64,000 nucleotides of DNA from Nissabacter sp. SGAir0207 (GCF_005491205.1 NZ_CP028035.1:2046001-2110000); one strand, 5' to 3'. Numbered from the stretch's first letter, positions 7,878-17,888 are shown. The notes: generated by a model not told the origin, from the sequence alone. A program made the numbers and translations.

Positions 7878-10184
7878 ATGAAATTCAAACCTTCGATTAA
7901 GCCTTACACCGGCGCGGCCGGCGGATGGGGCGCGCTTGAGTCCACCACCCGTTACGTTTTTGACAGCAAGAAAGTGCTTTCCAACCTGCGCAACCTGATG
8001 CGTGTCAACAAGGGCCGCGGCTTCGACTGCCCCGGCTGCGCTTGGGGCGATGACAACCACAGCACCTTCAGCTTCTGTGAGAACGGCGCGAAAGCGGTGA
8101 CTTGGGAAGCGACCCGCAAAGCGGTGGAGCCAGAGTTCTTCGCCAAGCACAGCGTCTCTACCCTGCGTGAGCAGAGCGACTACTTCCTTGAGTACCAAGG
8201 CCGCCTGACCCACCCGATGCGCTATGACCGCGCCACTGACCGCTACCGCCCGGTAAGCTGGGAAGCGGCGTTCGACCTGATCGCCCGCCATGTGAAGGCG
8301 ATGAGCCACCCGGACCAGATTGAGCTTTACACCTCTGGCCGCGCCAGCAACGAAGCCTCCTACCTCTATCAGGTATTTGGCCGCCTGCTGGGCACCAACA
8401 ACTTCCCTGACTGCTCCAACATGTGCCATGAGGCGAGCGGCGTGGCGCTGAAGCAGTCCATTGGCGTGGGCAAGGGCACCATCCGTCTGGATGATTTCGA
8501 GAAGGCGGACGCGATCTTTGTCTTCGGCCAGAACCCCGGCACCAACCACCCGCGTATGCTGCACAGCCTGCGCCACGCCGCCGACCGCGGCGCGCACGTG
8601 GTGAGCTTCAACACCCTGCGCGAGCGTGGGCTGGAGCGCTTCGCCGATCCGCAGAAGCCGCTGGAAGTGGTGACCACCAAGGCTGGCCGCATCAGCTCCC
8701 GCTACTACCAGCCGAACCTCGGCGGTGACATGGCGGCCGTGCGCGGCATGGTAAAAGTGCTGCTGGAGCGCCACCGCCTGAAACTGGCGGCCGGCGAGCC
8801 GGGCCTGTTCGATCAGGCGTTCCTCGACCAGAACTGCGCTGGCGTGGAAGCCTACTTCGATGCGGTGGACGCCACCTCCTGGGATCACATCGTCAGCCAG
8901 TCTGGCCTGAGCGAGCAGGATCTGCGTGAAGCGGCCAGCATCTATGAGAGCGCTGAGCGCGTGATCTGCACTTGGGCGATGGGCCTGACCCAGCACAAGC
9001 ACTCGGTGCCGACCATCCGTGAGATCGTCAACCTGCAACTGCTGTTCGGCCAGCTCGGCAAGCCGGGCGCGGGCCTCTGCCCGGTGCGCGGCCACAGTAA
9101 CGTACAGGGCAACCGCACCATGGGCATCGATGAGAAGGCCCCGGCCGCGCTGATCGACAGTCTGGCGGCGCACTTCAACTTCACGCCGCCGCGCGAGAAG
9201 GGCCACAACACCGTTGAGGCACTGGAAGCGATGCTGCGTGGCGAGGTGAAAGTTCTGATCGCCCTCGGCGGCAACCTGGCCGCGGCCGCGCCGGATACCG
9301 CGCGCACCGCGCAGGCGCTGCAAGCCTGCGACCTGACCGTGCAGATCAGCACCAAGCTCAACCGCAGCCACCTGCTGCCGGGCCGTGACGCGCTGATCCT
9401 GCCGACCTTGGGCCGCACCGAGGCGGACATTCAGGCTACCGGCCCACAGTTCATTACCGTGGAAGACTCCTTCAGCATGGTGCACGCCTCCGAGGGTGTC
9501 GGCAAACCGATCTCCGAGATGCAGCGCTCCGAAACCGCGATCGTCTGCGGCATCGCTGACGCGGTACTGGGCAGCGAGAAGCTGGACTGGATGGCGCTGG
9601 CAGGCGACTACAACCTGATCCGCAACCACATTGAGGCCACTATCCCTGGCTTCAAGGACTTCAATGCCCGTTGCGACATCAAGGGTGGCTTCTACCTCGG
9701 CAACGCGGCAGCCGAACTGCGCTTCAACACGCCGGGCAACAAGGCGCACTTCAGCCATGCCCCGCTGCCGGACGCGGTGATCCCGATGCCGAATGGCGAG
9801 AAAGCGCCGTTCACGCTGCAAACCCTGCGCTCCCACGACCAGTACAACACCACCATCTACGGCCTTGATGACCGTTACCGTGGCGTTTACGGCCAGCGTG
9901 AAGTGCTGTTCATCCACCCGCAGGATCTGGCGGCGCTGGGCCTGAACGACGGTGAGCTGGTGGACATCGAGACGCTGTGGCATGACGGCGTGGAGCGTGT
10001 GGTAACCGGCTTCAAGCTGGTGAGCTACGACATCCCGCGCGGCAACCTGGCGGCCTACTACCCCGAGACCAACCCGCTGGTGCCGATGTCCAGCTTTGGC
10101 GATGACACCCACACCCCGACCTCCAAATCGGTGCCGGTGACCATCCGCCGCAGCGAAGCCGCTGATACCCGCCGCATCGCCTGA
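7878..10184 (+). CDS. ydeP: FdhF/YdeP-family molybdopterin oxidoreductase
   Basis: 768 residues, about nine more than E. coli YdeP. It opens with YTGAAGGWGAL, then GFDCPGCAWGDD (a CxxC that may bind a cluster), ENGAKAVTWEATRKAVEPEFF, PDCSNMCHEAS in the molybdopterin domain, RGHSNVQGNRTMG, and SHDQYNTTIYGLDDRYRG in the C-terminal dinucleotide-binding domain. The order of these blocks is that of YdeP, a formate-dehydrogenase-H relative with no selenocysteine; E. coli YdeP is linked to acid resistance but its substrate is unknown. The protein is presumably cytoplasmic since no Tat signal is present. It stands alone between dacD and rnb, with its own promoter region and terminator. Confidence 0.88.
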   Translation: MKFKPSIKPYTGAAGGWGALESTTRYVFDSKKVLSNLRNLMRVNKGRGFDCPGCAWGDDNHSTFSFCENGAKAVTWEATRKAVEPEFFAKHSVSTLREQSDYFLEYQGRLTHPMRYDRATDRYRPVSWEAAFDLIARHVKAMSHPDQIELYTSGRASNEASYLYQVFGRLLGTNNFPDCSNMCHEASGVALKQSIGVGKGTIRLDDFEKADAIFVFGQNPGTNHPRMLHSLRHAADRGAHVVSFNTLRERGLERFADPQKPLEVVTTKAGRISSRYYQPNLGGDMAAVRGMVKVLLERHRLKLAAGEPGLFDQAFLDQNCAGVEAYFDAVDATSWDHIVSQSGLSEQDLREAASIYESAERVICTWAMGLTQHKHSVPTIREIVNLQLLFGQLGKPGAGLCPVRGHSNVQGNRTMGIDEKAPAALIDSLAAHFNFTPPREKGHNTVEALEAMLRGEVKVLIALGGNLAAAAPDTARTAQALQACDLTVQISTKLNRSHLLPGRDALILPTLGRTEADIQATGPQFITVEDSFSMVHASEGVGKPISEMQRSETAIVCGIADAVLGSEKLDWMALAGDYNLIRNHIEATIPGFKDFNARCDIKGGFYLGNAAAELRFNTPGNKAHFSHAPLPDAVIPMPNGEKAPFTLQTLRSHDQYNTTIYGLDDRYRGVYGQREVLFIHPQDLAALGLNDGELVDIETLWHDGVERVVTGFKLVSYDIPRGNLAAYYPETNPLVPMSSFGDDTHTPTSKSVPVTIRRSEAADTRRIA

Positions 10185-10209
10185 TGCGTCTGCCCGGCCG
10201 CCCGGCCGG

Positions 10210-10232
10210 GCCTTGCCCCAAGGCGCTTTTTT
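10210..10232 (+). terminator. Terminator after the ydeP-like gene
   Basis: GCCTTG (10210-10215) pairs with CAAGGC (10219-10224), followed by GC and six T's. A second GC-rich hairpin lies just upstream (10193-10210, CCCGGCCG / CGGCCGGG). Confidence 0.8.
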
Positions 10233-10330
10233 CGCAACAGGTTGCGGCTAAAGCGCTTGCCCGCCGGGGCTGATTCGCGTAAAACTGTCAGCCGCGATTC
10301 CGCCCCCTTTAACCCCACGCTCTGGATGCT

Positions 10331-12265
10331 ATGTTTCAAGATAACCCGCTGCTCGCACAGCTAAAACAGCAACTTCACTCTCAGACTCCCCGCGCGGAAG
10401 GCGTGGTAAAAGGCACTGAGAAAGGCTTTGGCTTCCTGGAAGTGGATGGCCAAAAAAGCTACTTCATCCCGCCGCCGTACATGAAGAAAGTGATGCATGG
10501 CGACCGCGTGGTGGCTACCCTGCATACGGAGAAAGAGCGCGAGGTCGCAGAGCCGGAATCGCTGATTGAACCGTTCCTGACGCGCTTTGTTGGCCGCGTC
10601 CAGAAGAAAGATGACCGCTTCTCCATCGTGCCGGATCATCCGCTGCTAAGAGACGCCATCCCGTGCCGCCCGGCGCGCGATGTAAAACATGAATTCAAAG
10701 AGGGCGACTGGGCCGTGGCCGAGATGCGCCGCCACCCGCTGAAGGGCGACCGCGGCTTCTACGCCGACCTGACCGCCTACATCACCTTTGGTGAAGATGA
10801 TTTCGCCCCGTGGTGGGTCACGCTGGCGCGCCACAATCTGGAGCGCGAGGCACCGGAGTCCGCCGTTGGCGAGATGCTGGAGCAGCAACTGACGCGTGAA
10901 GACCTCACCGCCCTGCCGTTCGTCACCATCGACAGCGCCAGCACCGAAGACATGGATGACGCGCTGTATGTCGAGACCCTCGATAACGGCCAGCTGCGCA
11001 TGACGGTGGCGATTGCCGACCCGACCGCCTACGTCAGCGAAGGCAGCGCGATTGATGACGCCGCCCGCATCCGCGCCTTCACCAACTACCTGCCGGGCTT
11101 CAACGTCCCGATGCTGCCGCGCGAACTCTCCGATGACCTCTGCTCCCTGCGCCCCAACGTGCAGCGCCCGGTGCTGGCCTGCCGCGTGACGCTGGGCGAG
11201 GATGGCAGTCTGGGTGATGACATCCACTTCTTCGCCGCCCACATCGAGTCCCGCGCCAAGCTGGTGTATGACGAGGTTTCCGACTGGCTGGAAGGCCAGG
11301 GTGAGTGGCAGCCGCAGAGTGACGAGATCGCCACCCAGATCCGCCTGCTCAAGCGCGTGTGTGAACTGCGCAGCCAGTGGCGCGAGCAGAATGCGCTGGT
11401 GTTCAAGGATCGCCCGGACTTCCGCTTCGTGCTGGGCGACAAGGGCAACGTGCTGGAGATTCTGGTGGAGCACCGCCGCATCGCCAACCGCATCGTGGAA
11501 GAGGCGATGATCGCCGCCAACGTCTGTGCGGCGCGCGTGCTGCGTGACCGTCTGGGCTTTGGCGTCTACAACGTCCACACCGGTTTCGACCCGGCGCTGG
11601 TCGAGCAGGCAGTGGCCATTTTGCAGGCCAACGGCATTGAGGCCGATCCGGCCGAGCTGCTGACCCTGCCGGGCTTCTGCACCCTGCGCCGTGAACTGGA
11701 CGCCCAGCCGACCCCGTTCCTCGACAGCCGCATCCGTCGCTTCCAGACCTTCGCTGAGATCGCCACCGAGCCGGGCCCGCACTTCGGTCTGGGGCTGGAG
11801 GCATACGCCACCTGGACCTCACCGATCCGTAAGTATGGCGACATGGTCAACCACCGCCTGCTGAAGGCGATCATCACCGGTCAGGCGGGCGTCAAGCCGC
11901 AGGCGGAGATGACGCTGCAACTGGCCGAGCGCCGCCGCCTGAACCGCATGGCGGAGCGCGACGTCGGTGACTGGCTCTACGCCCGCTACCTGAACCCGAA
12001 AGTGGGCAGCGGCGAGCGCTTCCGTGCCGAGGTGATCGACGTGACCCGCGGCGGCCTGCGCGTGCGCCTGCTGGACAACGGCGCGGTGGCCTTTATCCCG
12101 GCCCCGTTCCTGCACGCGGTGCGTGACGAGCTGGTGTGCAGCCAGGAGACCGGCACCGTGCAGATCAAGGGCGAAGTTGCCTACCGCCAGAGCGATGTGA
12201 TTGAGGTGGAGATCGCCGAAGTGCGCATGGAAACCCGCAGCGTGATCGCCCGTCCGGTCGCCTGA
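10331..12265 (+). CDS. rnb: Exoribonuclease II
   Basis: 644 residues, the same length as E. coli RNase II. Layout: N-terminal cold-shock domains (about 1-180, with [20 protein letters not shown]), the RNB catalytic domain, and a C-terminal S1 domain (about 560-640). The four catalytic metal-binding Asp residues are at 201, 207, 209 and 210 ([14 protein letters not shown]), exactly the E. coli numbers, and the RNB motif [25 protein letters not shown] is present. It degrades single-stranded RNA processively 3' to 5' in the cytosol and is not stopped by cleaved products but by structure. Monocistronic, ending at a strong terminator. Confidence 0.97.
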   Translation: MFQDNPLLAQLKQQLHSQTPRAEGVVKGTEKGFGFLEVDGQKSYFIPPPYMKKVMHGDRVVATLHTEKEREVAEPESLIEPFLTRFVGRVQKKDDRFSIVPDHPLLRDAIPCRPARDVKHEFKEGDWAVAEMRRHPLKGDRGFYADLTAYITFGEDDFAPWWVTLARHNLEREAPESAVGEMLEQQLTREDLTALPFVTIDSASTEDMDDALYVETLDNGQLRMTVAIADPTAYVSEGSAIDDAARIRAFTNYLPGFNVPMLPRELSDDLCSLRPNVQRPVLACRVTLGEDGSLGDDIHFFAAHIESRAKLVYDEVSDWLEGQGEWQPQSDEIATQIRLLKRVCELRSQWREQNALVFKDRPDFRFVLGDKGNVLEILVEHRRIANRIVEEAMIAANVCAARVLRDRLGFGVYNVHTGFDPALVEQAVAILQANGIEADPAELLTLPGFCTLRRELDAQPTPFLDSRIRRFQTFAEIATEPGPHFGLGLEAYATWTSPIRKYGDMVNHRLLKAIITGQAGVKPQAEMTLQLAERRRLNRMAERDVGDWLYARYLNPKVGSGERFRAEVIDVTRGGLRVRLLDNGAVAFIPAPFLHAVRDELVCSQETGTVQIKGEVAYRQSDVIEVEIAEVRMETRSVIARPVA

Positions 12266-12290
12266 TCGCTGTCGCATTGACTGTCTGAAT

Positions 12291-12320
12291 AATCCTGCAC
12301 CCCGGTGCAGGATTTTTTTT
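12291..12320 (+). terminator. Intrinsic terminator of rnb
   Basis: Ten-base arms AATCCTGCAC (12291-12300) and GTGCAGGATT (12305-12314) around CCCG, running into eight T's. Confidence 0.92.
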
Positions 12321-12471
12321 ATCTACCAAAATCCCGCCTGCTTCACACTTCTTCGCCGCCCTGCTTCTCAAGCGCGCCACAAGCCCTATGTTTAACGGGT
12401 TCAACGGTCTTCGCCGCCCGGCGTCGCCGCTTGAAACCCCCTCTCCCCTATAACGACAAGGAGCAGTTCCC

Positions 12472-14538
12472 ATGAGCAACGTCAAAACCAGAGTGGTCTG
12501 GTTCGCGGTGGCGTTAGTTGGCGCCCTGGCCTTCGCCATGCTGGCCCTCCAGCGCGGTGAGCCGGTCAACGCCCTGTGGCTGGTGGTGGCGGCCGTCGCC
12601 TGCTACAGCATCGCCTACCGTTTCTACAGCCGGTTTATCGCCGACAAGGTGTTTGAGCTGGATGACCGGCGCATGACCCCGGCGGAGCGCCACAATGATG
12701 GGCTGGACTATGTGCCGACCAACAAGTGGGTGCTGTTCGGCCACCACTTTGCGGCGATTGCCGGTGCCGGGCCGCTGGTTGGCCCGATTCTGGCGGCGCA
12801 GATGGGCTTTTTGCCCGGCACGCTGTGGATTTTGATTGGCGTGATGCTGGCCGGTGCGGTGCAGGACTTTCTGGTGCTGTTTATCTCCACCCGCCGCGAT
12901 GGCCGGTCGCTGGGCGAGATGGCCAAGCAGGAGCTGGGGGCGTTTGCGGGCGTGGTGACCATGCTCGGCGCGCTGGGGGTGATGATCATCATTCTGTCGG
13001 CGCTGGCGCTGGTGGTGGTGAAGGCGCTGGCCGACAGCCCGTGGGGGCTGTTCACCATTGCCGCTACCATCCCGATCGCGCTGCTGATGGGCATCTACAT
13101 GCGCTTTATCCGCCCCGGCAAGATCGCCGAAGTCTCTATCATCGGCTTCGTGCTGATGATGCTGGCGATCGTCTACGGCGGCAACGTGGCGCAAGACCCC
13201 TACTGGGGGCCGCTGTTTACCCTCTCCGGCACCTCGCTGACCTGGGTGCTGGTGATCTACGGCTTTGTTGCCTCGGTTCTGCCGGTCTGGCTGCTGCTGG
13301 CGCCGCGTGATTATCTCTCCACCTTCCTGAAGATTGGTGTAATCGTCGGGCTGGCGATCGGCATCGTGTTCGCCATGCCGGAGATGAAGATGCCGGCGGT
13401 GTCGCGCTTCATTGATGGCAGCGGGCCGGTGTTCGCTGGCAGCCTGTTCCCGTTCCTGTTCATCACCATCGCCTGCGGTGCCATCTCCGGCTTCCATGCG
13501 CTGGTCTCCAGCGGCACCACGCCCAAGCTGGTGGAACGCGAGAGCCACACCCGCTTTATCGGCTATGGCGCGATGCTGATGGAGTCGTTCGTCGCCATCA
13601 TGGCGCTGATCTGCGCCTCGGTGATTGATCCGGGCGTCTACTTCGCCATGAACTCGCCCTCCGCGCTGATTGGCACCACGGTGCAGAACGCCGCCGAGGT
13701 GATCAATGGCTGGGGCTTTGTGGTGACGCCGGAGATGCTGTCGGGGATCGCGCGTGATGTCGGCGAGGCCTCGATCCTCTCCCGCGCCGGTGGCGCGCCC
13801 ACCTTTGCGGTCGGCATGGCCCACATCATCACCGAGGTGTTCAACAGCCGGGCGATGATGGCCTTCTGGTATCACTTCGCCATCCTGTTTGAGGCGCTGT
13901 TCATCCTGACGGCGGTGGATGCCGGTACCCGCGCCTGCCGTTTCATGGTGCAGGATCTGGCGGGCGTGGTGGTGCCGGGGCTGGCGAACAACCGCTCCTG
14001 GCTCGGCAACATGGCTGGCACCACGGTGGCGGTGGCCTGCTGGGGCTTCTTCGTCTATCAGGGGGTGATTGACCCGCTCGGCGGCATCAATACCCTGTGG
14101 CCGCTGTTTGGCATCGGCAACCAGATGCTGGCCTCCATGGCGCTGATCCTCGGCACCGTGGTGCTGTTCAAGATGAAGAAACAGCGCTACGCCTGGGTGA
14201 CAATTCTGCCCACCGTCTGGCTGTTCATCACCTCGATGACCGCTGGCTGGCAAAAGATCTTCCATGAGAAACCGGCCATCGGCTTTTTGGCACAGGCGCG
14301 CAAATTCTCCGCTGGCATCGATGCCGGGACGGTGATCGCCCCGGCCAAGTCGCTGAAGGATATGGAGACCATCGTGTTTGCCAACCAGATTAACGCCGTG
14401 CTGTGCGGCTTCTTTATGCTGGTGGCGGTCACCATGCTGGTCGCCGCCTTCTTTGCCATCCGCCGTGCGCTGCGCGCTGACCGCCCGACGGTGCATGAGA
14501 CCGATGCCCGCCTGCGCCCGGAGGTGAAACATGGCTGA
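12472..14538 (+). CDS. cstA: CstA-family carbon-starvation transporter
   Basis: 688 residues, a polytopic inner-membrane protein with roughly 16-18 hydrophobic segments by eye. Family blocks are strong: LFGHHFAAIAGAGPLVGPILAAQMG (residues 87 on), GAVQDFLVLFISTRRDGRSLGEMA, WLLLAPRDYLSTFLKIG, ITIACGAISGFHALVSSGTTPK and FEALFILTAVDAGTRACRFM. E. coli has two members, CstA (peptide and pyruvate uptake in starvation) and BtsT (pyruvate symport); this one has features of both and I cannot decide by eye. A GGAG lies before the ATG at 12472. The last eight bases overlap the next gene, a ybdD/yjiX partner, as is usual for this family. Confidence 0.9.
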   Translation: MSNVKTRVVWFAVALVGALAFAMLALQRGEPVNALWLVVAAVACYSIAYRFYSRFIADKVFELDDRRMTPAERHNDGLDYVPTNKWVLFGHHFAAIAGAGPLVGPILAAQMGFLPGTLWILIGVMLAGAVQDFLVLFISTRRDGRSLGEMAKQELGAFAGVVTMLGALGVMIIILSALALVVVKALADSPWGLFTIAATIPIALLMGIYMRFIRPGKIAEVSIIGFVLMMLAIVYGGNVAQDPYWGPLFTLSGTSLTWVLVIYGFVASVLPVWLLLAPRDYLSTFLKIGVIVGLAIGIVFAMPEMKMPAVSRFIDGSGPVFAGSLFPFLFITIACGAISGFHALVSSGTTPKLVERESHTRFIGYGAMLMESFVAIMALICASVIDPGVYFAMNSPSALIGTTVQNAAEVINGWGFVVTPEMLSGIARDVGEASILSRAGGAPTFAVGMAHIITEVFNSRAMMAFWYHFAILFEALFILTAVDAGTRACRFMVQDLAGVVVPGLANNRSWLGNMAGTTVAVACWGFFVYQGVIDPLGGINTLWPLFGIGNQMLASMALILGTVVLFKMKKQRYAWVTILPTVWLFITSMTAGWQKIFHEKPAIGFLAQARKFSAGIDAGTVIAPAKSLKDMETIVFANQINAVLCGFFMLVAVTMLVAAFFAIRRALRADRPTVHETDARLRPEVKHG

Positions 14539-14824
14539 CCTGCCCTATGCCGCGCCGCGCCGCCCGGCCTTCACCATCATCCGCTGCTGCCCGCTTAGCG
14601 AGCCGCTGCCGCGCACCTGGCCGGGCCGGGTACGGCGCGTTTTCCGCCGGCTGGCGCAAAGCTTCCGGCTGATGGTGGGCGTGCATGACTACCCGGCCTA
14701 CCTGCGCCACCACCAGCTGCACCACCCCGGTGAGCCGCCGCTGAGCGAGGCGGCCTTCCATCGCCGCTGTCTGGAGGCGCGCTTCCCCAGCCAGGGGGGA
14801 AAAATGGGCAAATGCCCCTGCTAA
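14531..14824 (+). CDS. ybdD: YbdD/YjiX-family small protein, N-terminally extended
   Basis: 97 residues. The C-terminal 60 residues are the family core: RLAQSFRLMVGVHDYPAYLRHH, HPGEPPLSEAAFHRR, and a Cys-ended tail GKMGKCPC. These small proteins always follow cstA/btsT and probably act with the transporter. E. coli YbdD is about 65 residues, so about 35 residues at the front (rich in Pro and Arg, ending PRTWPGRVRR) are extra. No ATG, GTG or TTG suited to a shorter start is visible just before the core, so the extension appears genuine. Start overlaps the cstA stop by eight bases (ATGGCTGA), which couples translation. Confidence 0.85.
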   Translation: MADLPYAAPRRPAFTIIRCCPLSEPLPRTWPGRVRRVFRRLAQSFRLMVGVHDYPAYLRHHQLHHPGEPPLSEAAFHRRCLEARFPSQGGKMGKCPC

Positions 14825-14830
14825 AAAGGC

Positions 14831-14860
14831 AAAAAAAACGGCTCCCGAGGGAGCCGTTTT
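14831..14860. terminator. Bidirectional terminator between ybdD and the tailspike gene
   Basis: CGGCTCCC (14839-14846) pairs with GGGAGCCG (14849-14856), with eight A's on the left and TTTT on the right, so it can end both convergent transcripts; the T-run is longer for the minus-strand tailspike gene. Confidence 0.88.
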
Positions 14861-14875
14861 GCTGCATGTCGAATG

Positions 14876-16600
14876 TTAAGGCAATTTCACAACCGGCGTC
14901 CAAGCCACGGCCCCATTGGTGTTGACGTAAACCAGCCCGGCCTTGGCGGTATCCACCCCCAGCCGTTCGGTAAATGTCCCGGCTGGGTAGTTGGTGCCCG
15001 TCGGTGTCGCCCACTTGGTGACTTTCGTCGCGCGGCAGCCGCGGGTGATATACCCTACTTCGCCGGTATAGGCGAAACTGTCCATCAGCACGTCATTGAA
15101 GATCACTGCCGCCCCACTCACCAGATTGACGTCGGTCAGGTGGCCGCCGTTGATGACGGCAGACTGGCGGTAGGCGCCACTGTAGGTGCCGGTGATGTTA
15201 CAGTCGTTGAAGGTGACAGGTGCATACCCGGCCGCTGGCACTTTGGTGGCGGTGATGTCACCGCTGATATAGGTGCCGTTGAAGGTAATGTCCCCTTTGA
15301 TGTTGTTCGGGAAACTCACGTTGGTGATGTTGCCCTTGGTGATTTTGACCTTGTTGGCGTTGTAGAAGAACGACAGGTTGGTCGCCGTCGGGTTAACGAT
15401 GTTGAGGTCAGACTCCACCATAAAGACGTTTGACACCGCCGGCTCAATCACTGACAGGTCATAGGTCGGCGCCTTGATGTACCAGGAGCCAAACAGGCAG
15501 GTGGAGTAGACCGAGTTGGTGCCGTAGGCGGTGCTCACCACCGAGCTGCCGCAGTTCCAGTTGCGGAACTCCGAGCGGTCGGCCGCCAGATAGATGGAGG
15601 GCACCAGCGAAACGCCCACCGTCTGCTGGGTCACGCTGTCCACCTTGTCCGCATCGATGATCACCTGCTGGATGATGGAGTTACCGGCCACGATGTAGTG
15701 GTTCATGTACTTCAGGCCGGACGCCAGCCCCGTGGTGCCGTCATCCTCTTTCAGGATGATCAGGCGCTCGGCGTGGATGTTGTTGATGACGTTACGCACC
15801 TTGTTGGAGATTTTGATGCCGCGATGGTACGCCTGCTCACACTGCACCGAGGCGATGTGGGTGGCGTTCATGGTGTCGGTGTCCGACCCCATCTCCAGCG
15901 CATAGTCCGTCAAGTTGCCGCAACGCTCCACGCTCAGGCGCTGGAAGGTGGAGTCCCAGATGGTGTCCTGATGGATGCCGATGCCGTTAAAGCCCTGAGC
16001 ACGGATATGCTCGCCCACGAACCACTGCCCCTTCATATAGATGCCGTTCAGGACGGTGTCGCGGCTGTCACACTCCACCACCAGCGAGCCATCGATGATC
16101 TGCCGACTGGTACGACCGGCGTTGGCGGCCTTGGTCGGGTCGCCCAAGGTCAGCACGTATTTGCCGGTAAAGCCTTTCGGCGTCACTTTGAAGCGACCGG
16201 CCTGATCGGCAATGATACGGGTGACGTTGGTCAGGTCGATGGTGGCATTGACGCGCCACGGGCCATACCGGAAGTCCACCACCTTCCCGGCGGAGGCCGT
16301 GACATAGGCCTTCATCTGGGTGGTGCAGTCCACGGTACCGCCTGGGCGGCAACCGAAGTGCACCGGCAGCAGCTGATCAACCGAGCGTTTCCAGCGTTTA
16401 CCGCCGGCGGTGACGATGACGGAGCCGCCATTGTCAACGCTGGTGGTGTCCTTGGCGTCATAGGCGAACAGCCCGCCGCCGTTTGGCACGCTGTCGGTAT
16501 AGGTCACACCGGCATAATAGGCGGCAATGTTGACGGTTTCACCGTCAGCACTCGGTTCAATTTTACGCAGGGCGGTAATATCAGCACATTGTGTAGCCAT
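14876..16600 (-). CDS. Orphan phage-type tailspike / polysaccharide depolymerase-like protein
   Basis: 574 residues from an ATG at 16600 preceded by a near-perfect AGGAGG. Residues 1-75 carry the motif common in front of podovirus tailspikes (ADITALRKIEPSADGETVNI, GGGLFAYDAKDTTSVDNGGS, GKRWKR). The rest is rich in short beta strands, Gly, Asn and Thr (IIDGSLVVECDSRDTVLNGIYMK, TFNGTYISGDITATK, VINGGHLTDVNLVSGAAVIF), as in right-handed beta-helix glycan-cleaving spikes. No catalytic residues can be assigned by eye. No capsid, tail, lysis or integrase genes lie nearby, and no virion-anchoring head-binding domain precedes the first motif. Codon use is less GC-rich than in its neighbours, which suggests transfer. 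It may be a prophage remnant or a retained cargo gene; the strong ribosome site and intact frame argue against decay. Confidence 0.75.
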   Translation of the reverse strand: MATQCADITALRKIEPSADGETVNIAAYYAGVTYTDSVPNGGGLFAYDAKDTTSVDNGGSVIVTAGGKRWKRSVDQLLPVHFGCRPGGTVDCTTQMKAYVTASAGKVVDFRYGPWRVNATIDLTNVTRIIADQAGRFKVTPKGFTGKYVLTLGDPTKAANAGRTSRQIIDGSLVVECDSRDTVLNGIYMKGQWFVGEHIRAQGFNGIGIHQDTIWDSTFQRLSVERCGNLTDYALEMGSDTDTMNATHIASVQCEQAYHRGIKISNKVRNVINNIHAERLIILKEDDGTTGLASGLKYMNHYIVAGNSIIQQVIIDADKVDSVTQQTVGVSLVPSIYLAADRSEFRNWNCGSSVVSTAYGTNSVYSTCLFGSWYIKAPTYDLSVIEPAVSNVFMVESDLNIVNPTATNLSFFYNANKVKITKGNITNVSFPNNIKGDITFNGTYISGDITATKVPAAGYAPVTFNDCNITGTYSGAYRQSAVINGGHLTDVNLVSGAAVIFNDVLMDSFAYTGEVGYITRGCRATKVTKWATPTGTNYPAGTFTERLGVDTAKAGLVYVNTNGAVAWTPVVKLP

Positions 16601-16846
16601 GTTTACTTCCTCCTGTTCACTATGAACGCCTGCAAAATCACGAAAGGCTGTGGCAGGCATGAATCGCTAACTTAAGGGGCGATAATGATTTTTCGCCTCC
16701 CAGCACTCTGAAGACTAGCGAAATCAGGCGTAGTGAGGAGTAAACAAACATCACTAATCAACACTGTTAATGTTTAAACGGGAAAGGGTGGAAACCGGGG
16801 CGGCAGAGGGGTGTGAAAAGGGCCTGAAAATGATAGGGCTACTGCA
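16601..16846. other. Upstream region of the tailspike gene
   Basis: About 250 bp between the tailspike start and the kdgT terminator. It is AT-richer than its surroundings, with AAACAAACATCACTAATCAA around 16742-16761. I see no gene, no tRNA and no direct repeat that would mark an attachment site. It presumably holds the tailspike promoter. Confidence 0.5.
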
Positions 16847-16877
16847 TAAAAACCCTGCCCATTGAGGGGCAGGGTTT
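16847..16877 (-). terminator. Intrinsic terminator of kdgT
   Basis: AACCCTGCCC (16851-16860) pairs with GGGCAGGGTT (16867-16876); the minus-strand T-run is the complement of the A's ending at 16852. Confidence 0.88.
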
Positions 16878-16898
16878 CAGGTAATGCATATAAATGAG

Positions 16899-17888
16899 CT
16901 ATTTCACCCGCGCCGCCTGCTCATCGAGGCTGGTTTTGCGCGCACCCTTTACTTTCCTTGACCAGATGGCGGTCAAAATTGGCACCAGTACCGAGGTAAC
17001 AATCACCGAGGTCGCCACCAGCGCCGTGGCAGCCGGTGCCACACTTTTGAACTGCGGCACCATCTCCGCGATCAGTACCGGGGTGGCCACCGCCGCGCCA
17101 GCAGAGCTGGAGGCGGCCAGACCAGCGGTGCCATCCCCGCCGCCAATCAGTTTGTCGGCAATAATCAACGGGATGCCGGTGATGATAATCACGCTTACCC
17201 CCAGCAGGATGCCGAGCAGCCCGGTCTGGGCAATCACGCTCAGGTTGATGGTGTTGCCGAGGGCAAAGGCAAAGAACGGGATCAGCGTCTGAACTGCCTT
17301 GCCAAAGAAGTCACGCAGTTCCGGGTCCAGGTTGCCGAGGGCAAAGCCCACCAGGAACGGCAGCACCGCGCCGATAAAGACATGCGGCTCAAAGGAGGCG
17401 ATACCCGCGGTGCCGAGGATAATCATGGTCATCAGCGGCCCCGACTCCAGCGACATCAGCACAAACGCGCCAGCCTCCTCTTTGGTGCCGTACTGCTGCA
17501 TGATGGAGGCATACAGCCCGCCGTTGGTCATGTCCATCGCTGCCACCAGCGCCAGCGTGGAGAGGCCAGCGAAGAAGCCAATCTCCACCCCATTCTCCGG
17601 CAACAACCGTGAGGCCACCGCCGCCACCAGCCAGGCCACCGCGATTTTGGTCACCACCAGCGTGCCGGACTTGCGCAGCACGGTGCCGGTGGCGCTGAGC
17701 TTGATCGACGCGCCCATGCAGAAGAACCACACCGCCAAAATCGGCACCGTCCCGGAGATCAGGCCATTGGTGAACGAGCCAAAATATTTGCCAGCATCTG
17801 GCGCGAAGGTGTGGCACAACGCCCCAATGAACAGCGGCACCAGCATCATGCCGCCAGGGATTTTTTCAATCGCACGTTTGATTTGCAT
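16899..17888 (-). CDS. kdgT: 2-keto-3-deoxygluconate permease
   Basis: 329 residues, close to the 327 of E. coli KdgT, with about ten hydrophobic segments. Family segments: [28 protein letters not shown] at the N terminus, [36 protein letters not shown] and [22 protein letters not shown]. It imports 2-keto-3-deoxygluconate, a breakdown product of pectin and uronic acids, by proton symport across the inner membrane. The last residues ([17 protein letters not shown]) form a charged cytoplasmic tail. It stands alone; a KdgR-like operator lies about 130 bp upstream, which fits control by the hexuronate repressor. Confidence 0.95.
   Translation of the reverse strand: MQIKRAIEKIPGGMMLVPLFIGALCHTFAPDAGKYFGSFTNGLISGTVPILAVWFFCMGASIKLSATGTVLRKSGTLVVTKIAVAWLVAAVASRLLPENGVEIGFFAGLSTLALVAAMDMTNGGLYASIMQQYGTKEEAGAFVLMSLESGPLMTMIILGTAGIASFEPHVFIGAVLPFLVGFALGNLDPELRDFFGKAVQTLIPFFAFALGNTINLSVIAQTGLLGILLGVSVIIITGIPLIIADKLIGGGDGTAGLAASSSAGAAVATPVLIAEMVPQFKSVAPAATALVATSVIVTSVLVPILTAIWSRKVKGARKTSLDEQAARVK

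Noticed and set aside
7845..10112. 755-codon open frame on the minus strand
   Set aside because: It is the mirror of the ydeP-like coding frame caused by GC-rich third positions; the product is Val/His/Arg-rich with no recognisable domain, while the plus strand encodes a clear molybdoenzyme.
12514..14532. 672-codon open frame on the minus strand
   Set aside because: Antisense to cstA; His/Gln/Arg-rich translation of a transmembrane protein's complement, no ribosome site.
14876..16898. Prophage or genomic island boundaries around the tailspike gene
   Set aside because: No integrase, no tRNA, no direct repeats and no second phage gene could be seen, so only the single gene is reported.
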